A DNA stretch of 64,000 nucleotides from Halobacillus yeomjeoni (GCF_020171525.1 NZ_JAIVAI010000001.1:248001-312000), one strand, 5' to 3'; positions 17,838 to 27,265 are shown, counted from the first letter of the stretch. Notes: generated by a model not told the origin, from the letters alone. Numbers and translations are program-made.

Positions 17838-18671
17838 TTGTTAAAACTCGGTTTGATAGGCTATCCTATCCAGCACTCATTATCTCCATGGATTCATGAA
17901 CAATTGATGGCACAGCAAAATGTCAAAGGATCCTATGAATTGTTCGAGATTCAACCTGAGAACTTCAATCAGGAAATAAAGTCCTTAAAAAACAGCCGGT
18001 TGGACGGTTTTAACGTCACAGTTCCATATAAGGAAAAAATCATTCCCTACCTGGATGAAATCGATGAAAGTGCCCGAGCGTTGGGAGCAGTAAATACGGT
18101 GAAATGTAAGGGAGATCAGTGGATTGGTTACAACACGGATGGATTAGGATTTGTGGATTCTTTGATCCATAGATATCCAGAGAGCACAAAGTATGGAAAC
18201 AAAGCACTGATATTAGGAAGCGGAGGAGCAGCTAGAGGCATCTATCATGCACTAGCTGATACTTCTTTACAGAGGGTTGACTTGGCGAACCGTACGATCG
18301 AGAGAGCAGAAGAAATCATTCAAGACAGGCCGGTGACCATCCAGTCCAATGCTCTCGATCTTCATCAAGCGTCAGAACGGATGGTCGATTATGACCTCAT
18401 CATTCAAACTACAACAGTAGGAATGAGTCCCGACACGAATGTAGTCGTGCCGATAAAAGATTTGAAAGAGGGAGCGGTCGTGTGCGACATCGTCTACCGA
18501 CCGATTAAAACTAAATTTCTAAAAACGGCTCAAAAACATGGAGCTTCCCTTCACTTTGGTCATGAAATGTTATTGCAACAGGCCGTATACGCTTTTAAAA
18601 TATGGACACAGACCAAACCGGAGGCAGAGCCGTTATTAAGTAAGTTCGAAGAGAAATTGAAAGGGGTATAG
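17838..18671 (+). CDS. aroE: Shikimate dehydrogenase
   Basis: NADP-dependent reduction of 3-dehydroshikimate in the aromatic amino-acid pathway, cytoplasmic, 277 residues. Substrate-binding HSLSPWIHE at the N-terminus, the catalytic Lys in NVTVPYKE, NTDGLGF, and the nucleotide-binding loop GSGGAARG near residue 130. Starts with TTG behind GGAGGGAG. Inside the yqeG-yqeM operon, as in B. subtilis. Confidence 0.96.
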   Translation: MLKLGLIGYPIQHSLSPWIHEQLMAQQNVKGSYELFEIQPENFNQEIKSLKNSRLDGFNVTVPYKEKIIPYLDEIDESARALGAVNTVKCKGDQWIGYNTDGLGFVDSLIHRYPESTKYGNKALILGSGGAARGIYHALADTSLQRVDLANRTIERAEEIIQDRPVTIQSNALDLHQASERMVDYDLIIQTTTVGMSPDTNVVVPIKDLKEGAVVCDIVYRPIKTKFLKTAQKHGASLHFGHEMLLQQAVYAFKIWTQTKPEAEPLLSKFEEKLKGV

Positions 18672-18672
18672 A

Positions 18673-18963
18673 ATGTTAACAAGTAAACAAAAAAAGCATT
18701 TACGTGCTGAATCACACCATATTCAGCCAATTTTCCAGGTTGGTAAAGCTGGTGTGAATGAAAATATGACTAAGCAGATCAATGAAGCTCTGGAAAAGAG
18801 AGAGCTGATTAAAGTAAGTGTCCTTCAAAATTGTTTTGAAGACAACAATGTAGTGGCCCGGGAAATTCAAGAAGCCACAGATGCCCATATCGTTCAGGTC
18901 ATTGGAAACACGATCATCCTTTATAAAGAATCAATGGAGAATAAAAATATCGAATTACCATAA
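18673..18963 (+). CDS. yhbY: CRM-domain RNA-binding protein YhbY/YqeI
   Basis: Single CRM (chloroplast RNA splicing and ribosome maturation) domain, 96 residues, associated with pre-50S particles in E. coli. The signature VGKAGVNENMTKQINEALEKRELIKV, with the GxxG-like loop, is visible. It starts 1 bp after aroE, so expression is coupled. Confidence 0.93.
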   Translation: MLTSKQKKHLRAESHHIQPIFQVGKAGVNENMTKQINEALEKRELIKVSVLQNCFEDNNVVAREIQEATDAHIVQVIGNTIILYKESMENKNIELP

Positions 18964-18975
18964 AGGAGACCTGAA

Positions 18976-19548
18976 ATGAAACGAATAGGAATTCTTGGCG
19001 GGACGTTCGATCCCCCGCATCAGGGTCACCTAGTCATGGCAGAGTTTGTCCGTGACCAAATGAGACTAGATGAAGTGTGGTTCATCCCTTCTCACGATCC
19101 TCCTCACAAAGAAGGGGCTGTAGTACCGTCGGAAGCCCGGTTGGAAATGGTGGAAAAAGCTGTAGCCAATAACCCTTTTTTAAAAGTTTGTGATATCGAG
19201 TTGAAGCGGAAGGGGACTTCCTACACAATCGATACGATTAAGGAATTGAATAATCTCTACGCGGATGATGAATTTTATTTCATTATTGGAGGAGATATGG
19301 TAGAACACCTTCCTAAATGGCATCGAATTGAAGAGTTGAAGAGGATCGTTAAATTCGTTGGGGTAAAAAGACCGGGGTATGAATGGAAGCCTGAAATACC
19401 AGTGGAAAGTGTTGAAATCCCTCTGCTGGATATATCTTCGACTTATATCCGATCGAAGGTAGGTCGAAATGAGAGCGTCCGCTATCTCGTGCCAGATCTC
19501 GTGAATGATTTCATTAAGGAGCGTGGTCTTTATGGATTTGAATCGTGA
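18976..19548 (+). CDS. nadD: Nicotinate-nucleotide adenylyltransferase
   Basis: Converts nicotinate mononucleotide to deamido-NAD in NAD synthesis, 190 residues. HIGH-like motif GGTFDPPHQGHL at residues 8-19, PSHDPPHK substrate loop, and the ISSTYIRS C-terminal motif. AAAGGAG precedes the ATG. Its 3' end overlaps the yqeK start by 17 bp. Confidence 0.97.
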   Translation: MKRIGILGGTFDPPHQGHLVMAEFVRDQMRLDEVWFIPSHDPPHKEGAVVPSEARLEMVEKAVANNPFLKVCDIELKRKGTSYTIDTIKELNNLYADDEFYFIIGGDMVEHLPKWHRIEELKRIVKFVGVKRPGYEWKPEIPVESVEIPLLDISSTYIRSKVGRNESVRYLVPDLVNDFIKERGLYGFES

Positions 19549-20092
19549 AACCGCTCTTGAGTATGTACGACCTTACTTAAAGGAACAAAGGTATGAACAT
19601 ACAGTTCGTGTCGTGGATACTGCGGTTGAATTAGCTGAACGGTTCGGAGCGGATGTTAAGAAGGCGGAGATAGCTGCAGCCCTCCATGACTATGCAAAAT
19701 ATAAGCCTTTAGAAGAAATGAAAAGGTGGATCCATAATGACCGTCGTCTGCCAAAAGACCTGTTGGATTATCACCATGAACTTTGGCATGGTCCAGTGGG
19801 TGCACTCATGCTCGAAAGAGAGCTGGGTCTGACGGATCAGGAGGTCTTGTCCGCTATCGCATTCCATACAACTGGAAAAGTTCACATGGGTGTATTAGAT
19901 AAAGTTGTTTTTTTAGCTGATTACATTGAGCCTGGCCGGAGTTTTCCAGGCGTGGATGAAGTAAGGTCAACAGCAGAAGCCGATTTAGACCGTGCCTGTG
20001 CCATGGCATTAAAAAACACGATCACTTTTTTAATTAGTAAAGAGCGAACTGTTTATCCAGACACGTTTCATGCATATAATGATATGATATAA
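19532..20092 (+). CDS. yqeK: HD-domain phosphohydrolase YqeK (Ap4A hydrolase)
   Basis: HD-domain protein of 186 residues. YqeK members hydrolyse diadenosine tetraphosphate symmetrically to ADP. Metal ligands are visible in EHTVRVVD, the HD pair in AALHDYAKY, YHHELWHGPVGA and LADYIEPGR. The ATG at 19532 has AAGGAG (19516-19521) upstream and lies within nadD; the earlier in-frame start at 19505 has no ribosome site. Confidence 0.95.
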   Translation: MDLNRETALEYVRPYLKEQRYEHTVRVVDTAVELAERFGADVKKAEIAAALHDYAKYKPLEEMKRWIHNDRRLPKDLLDYHHELWHGPVGALMLERELGLTDQEVLSAIAFHTTGKVHMGVLDKVVFLADYIEPGRSFPGVDEVRSTAEADLDRACAMALKNTITFLISKERTVYPDTFHAYNDMI

Positions 20093-20219
20093 CTTTTTCC
20101 ACAAAAGGCTTTTGTTGATGATTATGGTGGTAAAAGGGTAAGTGTAACAACTTGTATTATCCGTATGAGTTAACAAAAGCTAATACAAAAGAGAAAAAGA
20201 TATAAAAGGGAGGAACACT

Positions 20220-20573
20220 ATGGAAAGTAAAGATTTAGTTACATTGGCAGCGCAAGCTTGTGATGAGAAGCGAGCTTCAGATATAGTCGTACTTGATATG
20301 GCAGACGTCTCGTTGATTGCAGATTACTTCTTGATTTGTGAAGGGTCCAATGAACGTCAAGTCCAAGCAATTGCAAGAGAGTTGAAACAACAAGCGGAAG
20401 AGAATGGCGTGGAAGTGAAGCGCATGGAAGGATTCGAGAAGGCAAGATGGATTCTTGTCGACTTGAATGATGTTGTATGTCATATCTTCCATAAAGATGA
20501 ACGTCACTACTATAACCTCGAAAGACTGTGGGGAGATGCATCCACTGTAGCACTTGAGGGGTTAGAAGGGTAA
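20220..20573 (+). CDS. rsfS: Ribosomal silencing factor RsfS
   Basis: Binds L14 on the 50S subunit and blocks subunit joining in stationary phase; 117 residues. Family motifs: ASDIVVLDMADVSLIADYFLIC, EGFEKARWILVDLNDVVCHIF and YYNLERLWGDA. GGGAGG precedes the ATG. Stop and the next start overlap (TAATG). A 127-bp gap separates it from yqeK. Confidence 0.97.
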   Translation: MESKDLVTLAAQACDEKRASDIVVLDMADVSLIADYFLICEGSNERQVQAIARELKQQAEENGVEVKRMEGFEKARWILVDLNDVVCHIFHKDERHYYNLERLWGDASTVALEGLEG

Positions 20574-21301
20574 TGAGCTACCGCTTGATGGCTCAGGTCT
20601 ATGACCAGCTCATGGCTGATGCCCCCTATGATTTATGGGTAGCCTTTACTCGACAAATGATTTCCCGCTTCAATCCTGATGTCAAATCAATATTAGATGC
20701 AGGCTGCGGTACCGGTGAAATCACTCATCGGTTAGATGGCAAAGGGTTTTCAATGACAGGTGTAGACTTGTCAGAAGAAATGCTTACCATTGCTCAGCAA
20801 AAAAATCCTGCTGCTGATATACAGTGGATTCATCAGGACATTACTCGCTTAGATGGATTTGCGGGTCTGGATTGTATCATCAGCTATTGTGATGTCATGA
20901 ATTACGTGACAGATGAAGAAAGTGTAAAGAATGCATTCAGTCGTGCTTACAACACTTTGAATGATGCGGGTTTGTTTATATTTGACGTACACTCAATAGA
21001 ACACATTCAACATGATCTCTATGGTCAGACATTTGCAGAAGTTTACGATGATGTATCCTATATATGGTTTTGTGACCCAGGTGAATCAGAAAATAGTGTC
21101 ACTCATGACTTGACTTTCTTTGTACAAGAGGGAGAAAAGTACCAGCGTTTCGATGAACAGCATTTTCAACGAGGCTATACAATTGATGCTTTGAAGAAAT
21201 GGCTTTCTGAAGCAGGGTTCAATATTAACCTGATCAGCTCTGACTTCTCGTTGGAGTCATCCAGTACTGGAGATCGTATCTTTTTTGTCTGTCAAAAATA
21301 A
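20573..21301 (+). CDS. yqeM: Class I SAM-dependent methyltransferase YqeM
   Basis: Methyltransferase of 242 residues with motif I ILDAGCGTGEIT near residue 40, GVDLSEEML and DCIISYCDVMNYV. The substrate is unknown. It overlaps rsfS by one base and ends the operon. Conserved neighbour of rsfS in Bacillales, suggesting but not proving a translation-related role. Confidence 0.9.
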   Translation: MSYRLMAQVYDQLMADAPYDLWVAFTRQMISRFNPDVKSILDAGCGTGEITHRLDGKGFSMTGVDLSEEMLTIAQQKNPAADIQWIHQDITRLDGFAGLDCIISYCDVMNYVTDEESVKNAFSRAYNTLNDAGLFIFDVHSIEHIQHDLYGQTFAEVYDDVSYIWFCDPGESENSVTHDLTFFVQEGEKYQRFDEQHFQRGYTIDALKKWLSEAGFNINLISSDFSLESSSTGDRIFFVCQK

Positions 21302-21309
21302 TATGGGAG

Positions 21310-21346
21310 AGGAGTCTCGTAAGACGGGACTCCTTTTGTTTTTTAT
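21310..21346 (+). terminator. Terminator after yqeM
   Basis: Stem AGGAGTCTCG (21310-21319) / CGGGACTCCT (21325-21334), one wobble, 5-nt loop, then TTTGTTTTTT. Confidence 0.92.
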
Positions 21347-21382
21347 CAGCAGGAATTTGAGTTAAAATGTCGAATTACATAT

Positions 21383-22192
21383 TCACAGGTCAATACTTTC
21401 TTTATCTTCTTTATGTTTACGCTGGGTAGCTTTGAACATCTCATGGAATAATTCTCCAGTATGGTCTTCCAGCGCCTGTAAACCCTCTCCAGTCACTCCT
21501 CCTTTTACTGTTACTTTTGCCATTAACTCCTCCAAAGTGAATATTTTCTTTGCAAAAAGTTTGCCTAAACCAATCATCATGTTCTCCGTAAGCTTCGTCG
21601 CCTGGTCTTCGTTTATTCCAGCCACATCTTCTGCAGCTTGAATCCAACTCCTTAATAAGAAACTGATGAATGCAGGACCGCAGGATACAATATCTGATGC
21701 CACACGTATGTGTGCTTCTTCAACCTCAACCGGCTCAGAAAAATATGAGAAAGTATTTTTCAGGGTTTGTTTGTACTGCTCAGATATACGACTGCCAAAT
21801 GTAAATAAACTGACCCCTGCAAAGGCATGATTTGTAATTGAAGGAACAATTCTTGCAACTTGACACGGCGTAGCTTTTTCCAATTCTTCTACAGAAATAG
21901 GACTGGTAATAGAAACGATGCATTGACCTTCGGTGAAATTGTCCTTTAATTCATTCAGGATATCTGAGTAATGATGAGGTTTGACACAAATGAACAGTAT
22001 GTCAGACTTTTGTTGTATTTCTTTGAGGCTGGAAGCGGTTCTCAGGTCTGTGAACGTTTCAGCAAGCTTCTCGGCTTTTTCAGCAGTTCGGTTAAATATC
22101 GTCAATTGATTGGAATGAATGGCTCCACTATTGATCAAAGCGGATGTAAGCATACTCCCCATATTCCCCGTTCCAATTATCCCCCATTTCAT
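21383..22192 (-). CDS. comER: ComER, pyrroline-5-carboxylate reductase-like protein
   Basis: Protein of 269 residues in the P5C reductase family, divergent from comEA as in B. subtilis. The N-terminal Rossmann motif is GIIGTGNMGSML, and SISSPI-like and GGVTGEGL segments follow. It is probably not required for competence; the biochemical role is unclear. The start is 83 bp from the comEA start, so the two genes share a divergent control region. Confidence 0.92.
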   Translation of the reverse strand: MKWGIIGTGNMGSMLTSALINSGAIHSNQLTIFNRTAEKAEKLAETFTDLRTASSLKEIQQKSDILFICVKPHHYSDILNELKDNFTEGQCIVSITSPISVEELEKATPCQVARIVPSITNHAFAGVSLFTFGSRISEQYKQTLKNTFSYFSEPVEVEEAHIRVASDIVSCGPAFISFLLRSWIQAAEDVAGINEDQATKLTENMMIGLGKLFAKKIFTLEELMAKVTVKGGVTGEGLQALEDHTGELFHEMFKATQRKHKEDKESIDL

Positions 22193-22274
22193 TCTGCATC
22201 CCTCCTACAAAAAGTATCAACACCTATATATAAGTATTCTTAATAAAAGTAAATATGAAAGAAGGACAAGGGAA

Positions 22275-22835
22275 ATGAAATTTATTAGAAGGTATGGCTG
22301 GATTTTTCTTCTTATCATTGTTGGCATAGGTCTATATGTTGTGAAGGCACAAGACCAAGAAGCAGCGGTCCAAATCACTTCTTACCCACAACAGGAAGAG
22401 TCTGTAAAAGAGGAGACTAAAATTGATATGAAAGTAGATGTGAAAGGGGAGGTTGTTAAGCCGGGTGTATATACCGTCAATAAAGCCATGCGCGTGCACG
22501 ATGTCGTAGAAATGGCCGGCGGAATGACACCAAATGCTGATATGACTAGTGTCAATTTAGCTCAAAAAGTACAGGATGAAATGGTTATCATCATACTTAG
22601 TAAGCTGCCTGAAAATGGAACGGAAGTTCATCAAGCGGATAAAAAACTTTCGTTGAATCAAGCGACGTTAGAAGAACTTCAGTCTTTAGATGGGATTGGG
22701 TTATCTAAAGCCAACGCAATTATTCAATATCGAGAGGAACATGGACCTTTTATCCAAGTTGATGATTTGTTGAAAGTAACAGGGATAGGTGCAAAGACGC
22801 TGGAAAGGTTCAAGGAGAAAGTGAGAGTTCCGTAA
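22275..22835 (+). CDS. comEA: Competence DNA receptor ComEA
   Basis: Membrane-anchored double-stranded DNA receptor for transformation, 186 residues. One N-terminal membrane helix (about 8-24), a SLBB domain (VKGEVVKPGVYTV, residues about 60-115), then the C-terminal helix-hairpin-helix pair (LSLNQATLEELQSLDGIGLSKANAI and DDLLKVTGIGAKTLE). The ATG at 22275 has a modest AAGGACAAGGG site. First gene of comEA-EB-EC. Confidence 0.95.
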   Translation: MKFIRRYGWIFLLIIVGIGLYVVKAQDQEAAVQITSYPQQEESVKEETKIDMKVDVKGEVVKPGVYTVNKAMRVHDVVEMAGGMTPNADMTSVNLAQKVQDEMVIIILSKLPENGTEVHQADKKLSLNQATLEELQSLDGIGLSKANAIIQYREEHGPFIQVDDLLKVTGIGAKTLERFKEKVRVP

Positions 22836-22896
22836 CTGTTTGACGGATGTCACACCTACGGGTAAACTGAATGAAAAATCATACAGGGGGTACATA

Positions 22897-23457
22897 ATGG
22901 AGCGAATTACTTGGAATCAATACTTCATGGCACAAAGTTATCTTTTGAAATCACGCAGTACATGTCAACGATTAGCCGTAGGCGCAGTTGTCGTCAGAGA
23001 TAAAAGAATGATTGCTGGAGGATACAATGGAAGTGTTTCAGGCGGTGTCCACTGTATAGACGAAGGATGTTATGTCGTTGGAGGCCATTGTGTCCGGACT
23101 ATACATGCTGAGATGAATGCATTACTGCAATGTGCGAAGTTCGGGGTGGCTACAGATGGAGCAGAAATTTATGTCACACATTTTCCATGTGTGCACTGCA
23201 CCAAATCCATCATTCAAGCGGGAATCAAAGCGATTTATTACAGCGAAGATTACAAAAATGATCCTTATGCAATCGAGCTGCTGCAACAAGCAGGAGTAAG
23301 AACGAAAAAAGTGCCGATTGAATCAGACCCCATTTATTTTGAGCATCAGCAATTGATGAACAAGCTCATGAGTAAGCTTGAAAGTTATGAAGACCCAGAT
23401 TTGGAAGAGTTGAAGCAAGAAGTCGACCACCTTTTTCAATTAACTGAAAAAAGGTGA
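22897..23457 (+). CDS. comEB: ComEB, deoxycytidylate deaminase
   Basis: dCMP deaminase of 186 residues, giving dUMP for thymidylate synthesis. Zinc ligands in HAEMNALLQ and PCVHC; additional Cys/His residues (CIDEGC, GGHC) match the T-even-type deaminase insert. The start at 22897 has a CAGGGGG site. Its stop overlaps the comEC start. Encoded in the competence operon, though dispensable for DNA uptake in B. subtilis. Confidence 0.95.
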   Translation: MERITWNQYFMAQSYLLKSRSTCQRLAVGAVVVRDKRMIAGGYNGSVSGGVHCIDEGCYVVGGHCVRTIHAEMNALLQCAKFGVATDGAEIYVTHFPCVHCTKSIIQAGIKAIYYSEDYKNDPYAIELLQQAGVRTKKVPIESDPIYFEHQQLMNKLMSKLESYEDPDLEELKQEVDHLFQLTEKR

Positions 23458-25718
23458 TGTTTAAAGGAACCTTACATATCCCCGTCATCTCATTTGTGTT
23501 GGGCGGGGTAATCTCTTATTTAAGCAACACTTCGTTAACGTTCATTTTGTTGATTGTTCTGATATGGCTCTATATGTTTCGCAGGAATTTCATTTTCATG
23601 ATCTTCATAATCAGCTCTTTCCTATTTGGTTATGTGCACCTGTCTCCACCTTCTCTTCAATCTGTTTCTGAAGACAGCCTCATCCCTTCTTCTCCAGTAA
23701 GAATTATTTCCACCCTTAAAAAAACGCCCATGTCTGTTCATATGGTTGTCGAGGATCTGAACACAAAAGAGAAGATGAATGTAACTTTTTTTAAGAAGAG
23801 CAGTGAAGATCACGTGCCTGCCACTTGGAAACATGGAGCCACTTGTCAGTGGGAAGGGGAAAAAGAGCGGTTTCAAAACGCCCGGAATCCAGGGGAGTTC
23901 AATTTCAAAACTTATATGAATAACCGTGGAGTCTTTTTTCAACTCCGCTTAAAAAACGAAAGGTCCCTGGAATGTCAAGGAAGTTCGATCTTTAGTCATG
24001 CTTATGATTTTAGAGAAAAACTAATGCAGCAAACACAAGCCCATGTCGACCCGGCTGCATTTGCATGGATGGCGGCTTTAATTTTTGGTGAGACGGAATG
24101 GTTGGATGAAGAGACCCTCCACTGGTTCAGAGAATTCAATTTGTCGCATTTACTTGCTATCTCGGGCCTTCATGTGGGGTTGATGGTTAGTGTTATATAT
24201 TTGTTCATCTATCGCTCAGGGCTGGGTACAAAAGAACAAGCTATGACAGTCCTATTAGTCATCATACCGTTATTTTGTTTTCTTGCAGGAGCGGCTCCTC
24301 CAGTTATTCGTGCAAGCATAATGGTCTTTGGTTTTATTTTGCTTAAACGACTCCGCCTTACAATTTCTTCGATAGACCTTCTTTCAATAATTGCCTTTGG
24401 CTTACTTTTTTATTCCCCAACTTTATTCACTCACATAGGCTTTCAATTCTCTTTTATCGTTACATTCAGCCTTCTATTGTCTCTCCCTATATTGAAGAAT
24501 CAAAAGAATTTCTGGCTCCAGTCTGCACTGATCAGTGCAATCAGCCAATTGTCTATCCTCCCTATTCAGCTTCATCACTTTTTTCAATTCAATCCTGCTT
24601 CACTTATTGCAAATCTGATAATGGTTCCATATTTCTCGTTTTTCTACATGCCTGTCCTCTTATTTACGTTCAGTTTAAGCTTATTTGTACCTTCGTTCAC
24701 CATGGTATTGTCGGGATATTTAAATGATTTACATGAAGGTGTTTTAAAGTTTTGGCAAAGTTGTAGTAACTATATTAATATTCAATGGGTTGTAGGGGAG
24801 TTAAGCACCCCTTACATCCTCGGTTATTTTTGTTTGTTTTGTATCATGATGCGTTTTTGGCAACTGTGTCATTTGAATAAAGCATTTTTTATGGGGGTGT
24901 ATATGGTCTCAATACTTATCGCCTTCAGTTTAAAGCCTTACCTATCTCCTTATGGAACAATAACCATGCTCGATGTAGGGCAGGGGGACGCATTTGTTAT
25001 TGAACTCCCTTTCAGAAAAGGTGTAGTGATGATTGATGCAGCAGGGCCGCCTGCATTCATCTTTAACGCTGACCTGACGGCTGAAAAAGTAATCATACCC
25101 TTCTTGAAATCACGGGGAATTGGGCACTTGCATGCCATTATTCTTTCCCATCAAGATTCCGATCACAGCGGAAGTGTGCCTGCAATCATAAGAAATATTC
25201 AAACTGACCAACTCGTCGTGGGAAAGTTCTATCCAGTGATTGACCAAAAAATTAAGGTGCTTCGAGTAGGGGATGGCGATCGTTTGTCTATAGGAGGTCA
25301 AGTTTTCGATGTCATAAGCCCTGAAATGGATTATTCGGATGCCAATGACAATTCCGTCGTGTTATATACTGAGTTTGGAGGATTGAGATGGTTGTTTACA
25401 GGAGATATTTCTAAGCAAGTGGAGGAACATCTTATGACGGCGTATCCGGAGATGCAGGTGGATGTTTTGAAGGTCGCTCATCATGGAAGCAGGACATCAA
25501 CATCTGAAAAATGGATGCAGAAAATCCACCCTGTGTACGCATGGATTTCTGCAGGAAAGAATAACAGATATGGACACCCTCACCCTGAGGTTATCGGCAG
25601 GCTGGAACAAAAGGATGTCCTTATTTACCAAACCGAAAAAGACGGAGCTGTCCAATATAAATTCTCAGAAAGGGGAGGAACGTTTTCAAGTTATCTTCCG
25701 TATAATGCAAGCAGATAA
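23457..25718 (+). CDS. comEC: Competence channel protein ComEC
   Basis: Polytopic protein of 753 residues forming the channel for single-stranded DNA entry. N-terminal helices and an OB-like region (about 1-180), the central Competence domain with HLLAISGLHVGLMV near residue 235 and GAAPPVIRAS, then a C-terminal metallo-beta-lactamase domain: MLDVGQGDAF, LSHQDSDHSGS, and VAHHGSRTSTS. All metal-binding motifs are present, so it looks functional. Start ATG at 23457 overlaps the comEB TGA. Confidence 0.95.
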   Translation: MFKGTLHIPVISFVLGGVISYLSNTSLTFILLIVLIWLYMFRRNFIFMIFIISSFLFGYVHLSPPSLQSVSEDSLIPSSPVRIISTLKKTPMSVHMVVEDLNTKEKMNVTFFKKSSEDHVPATWKHGATCQWEGEKERFQNARNPGEFNFKTYMNNRGVFFQLRLKNERSLECQGSSIFSHAYDFREKLMQQTQAHVDPAAFAWMAALIFGETEWLDEETLHWFREFNLSHLLAISGLHVGLMVSVIYLFIYRSGLGTKEQAMTVLLVIIPLFCFLAGAAPPVIRASIMVFGFILLKRLRLTISSIDLLSIIAFGLLFYSPTLFTHIGFQFSFIVTFSLLLSLPILKNQKNFWLQSALISAISQLSILPIQLHHFFQFNPASLIANLIMVPYFSFFYMPVLLFTFSLSLFVPSFTMVLSGYLNDLHEGVLKFWQSCSNYINIQWVVGELSTPYILGYFCLFCIMMRFWQLCHLNKAFFMGVYMVSILIAFSLKPYLSPYGTITMLDVGQGDAFVIELPFRKGVVMIDAAGPPAFIFNADLTAEKVIIPFLKSRGIGHLHAIILSHQDSDHSGSVPAIIRNIQTDQLVVGKFYPVIDQKIKVLRVGDGDRLSIGGQVFDVISPEMDYSDANDNSVVLYTEFGGLRWLFTGDISKQVEEHLMTAYPEMQVDVLKVAHHGSRTSTSEKWMQKIHPVYAWISAGKNNRYGHPHPEVIGRLEQKDVLIYQTEKDGAVQYKFSERGGTFSSYLPYNASR

Positions 25719-25746
25719 TAAAAAAAGACTGCAGATGCAGTCTTCT
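25719..25746 (-). terminator. Terminator of yqzM
   Basis: Stem AAGACTGC (25725-25732) / GCAGTCTT (25737-25744) with AGAT loop. The T-run lies on the minus strand (plus A-run 25719-25726), so it serves yqzM. Confidence 0.8.
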
Positions 25747-25765
25747 CATGCTTGCAATTTTTTAA

Positions 25766-25900
25766 TTATTGTCCAATTACTGAAAATACAACTCCGATAA
25801 AGAAAATAACGAAGAAGAAGACAAACGAAAATACAAACCCTAAACCAGAGTCGATAACGTCATTAGTTTTGGACTGAATATCCTTCTTGAATTCGTTCAT
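25766..25900 (-). CDS. yqzM: YqzM family small membrane protein
   Basis: Protein of 44 residues: a polar N-terminus (MNEFKKDIQSKTNDVIDSG) and one long hydrophobic helix rich in Phe (about 20-41). Size, sequence and position (minus strand between comEC and holA) match B. subtilis YqzM, function unknown. GGAGGGG on the minus strand supports the ATG at 25900. Confidence 0.9.
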   Translation of the reverse strand: MNEFKKDIQSKTNDVIDSGLGFVFSFVFFFVIFFIGVVFSVIGQ

Positions 25901-26058
25901 TGTTACCCCTCCTATATCCATTTCTAAGTATAAGCGATTATCATACAAAAATCTACATTCACAGCACAAGGAATTAAATTTCCTTTTAATTCATACCATT
26001 GCCACAGCTAGCAAGACTTGTCACAGATAATTCTCACACAAGGGGTCAAACTATACAC

Positions 26059-26229
26059 AAGGGAACAACATCGTCCCCTTCAGAAGTACCCGGGACTTCT
26101 GGAATGGCGTTTATATAGATGGTTGATACAGCGGAGGTGTTACTGCTTTTGACATCCATTCAAAAGCACTCTAAAATAGTGACACTGACCATATCATTTG
26201 ATGTGGCCGCTGTATTCTTTTTTTATTTT
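26059..26229 (+). ncRNA. Candidate structured RNA/leader upstream of holA
   Basis: The holA upstream region folds almost completely. Two local hairpins: 26059-26066 with 26073-26080 (one mismatch), and CAGAAGT 26081-26087 with 26095-26101. Then a three-way junction: outer stem GATACAGCGG 26125-26134 with 26207-26216; arm 1 26136-26143 with 26179-26186, capped by TGCTTTTGA 26144-26152 with 26160-26168; arm 2 26189-26194 with 26201-26206. A T-rich tract (26218-26229) follows at once. It may be an attenuator for holA or a separate small RNA. I recognise no known family, and no convincing promoter was found. Confidence 0.4.
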
Positions 26230-26245
26230 GGAAAGGGACGTAAAA

Positions 26246-27265
26246 ATGGGGAAACTAAATCAAGCAAACGTATATTTATTATATGGAGAAGAATCCTACT
26301 TAATCCAGGAAAATAAAAATAAAATCATCGAACAAAACCTTCATAAAGAAGATCAGGAATTCAATATATCCCAATACGATCTGGAAGAAGTTCCGATCGA
26401 AGACGTGGTGACCGATGCAGAAACATATCCTTTTTTAGGTGATAAAAAAGTGGTGATCGCTTATCATCCAGTGTTCCTTAAAGGGAAACCGGATAAACTT
26501 CCTTTTGAACACGATGTAGATGCATTATTGGAATATGTGAAACAACCGGCTGATTACACTGTTCTTGTATTGATTGCGCCTTATGAGAAAGTGGACGAGC
26601 GCAAGAAAATATTCAAGAGTTTAAAGAAACAAGGAGAAGTGATCTCCTGCCAGCCTGTGAAAGAATGGGATATCGATAAATGGATTCAAACTTTAGCCCG
26701 CGAACTACATATCACGGTTCCCGAAAGTATACATGAATTATTCGCAAATGAAATCGGTACGAACCTTATGGCTCTAAGAAAAGAAATGGAGAAGCTGGCC
26801 TTGAATGTTGGAGAAGGAGGCGTAGTTTCAAAAGAGCTTGCGGAACAGCTTTTGTCTCATAGTGCGGAAGCTTCCGGGCTTAAGTTGGTAGATGCTGTCA
26901 TGGAAAAGGACTTAGGAAGGGCTGTGCGATTGTTCAAGGATTTGGAAAAGTTGAATGAAGAGCCGATCGCTCTGACTGCCCTGTTAGCTTCCCAGTTCAG
27001 AATCATCAGTCAGGCAAAAGTTCTAAAGCAAAAAGGATATGGACAAAATCAAATGCGGAGCTACATTAAAGCACACCCGTATGTCATCAAGATGGCGATG
27101 AAGAGGGAGCGGTATTTTACAGATCTTGAACTGAATGAAATTATGGAACAGCTTGCGGAGACAGATCATACGTTGAAGCAGGGAAAGATGGAGAAGTCTT
27201 TAGCATTTGAAATGCTGTTATACCGATTGATAAACATTAAACAATCACAAACGAACCTTTCATAA
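26246..27265 (+). CDS. holA: DNA polymerase III subunit delta
   Basis: Clamp-loader delta subunit that opens the beta clamp, 339 residues. The N-terminal ANVYLLYGEESYLIQEN replaces the Walker motif of true AAA+ proteins; FPFLGDKKVVI-like, LIAPYEKVDERKK and NEEPIALTALLASQFRII are family signatures. The ATG at 26246 has GGAAAGGGA upstream. Followed by convergent rpsT, as in B. subtilis. Confidence 0.94.
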   Translation: MGKLNQANVYLLYGEESYLIQENKNKIIEQNLHKEDQEFNISQYDLEEVPIEDVVTDAETYPFLGDKKVVIAYHPVFLKGKPDKLPFEHDVDALLEYVKQPADYTVLVLIAPYEKVDERKKIFKSLKKQGEVISCQPVKEWDIDKWIQTLARELHITVPESIHELFANEIGTNLMALRKEMEKLALNVGEGGVVSKELAEQLLSHSAEASGLKLVDAVMEKDLGRAVRLFKDLEKLNEEPIALTALLASQFRIISQAKVLKQKGYGQNQMRSYIKAHPYVIKMAMKRERYFTDLELNEIMEQLAETDHTLKQGKMEKSLAFEMLLYRLINIKQSQTNLS

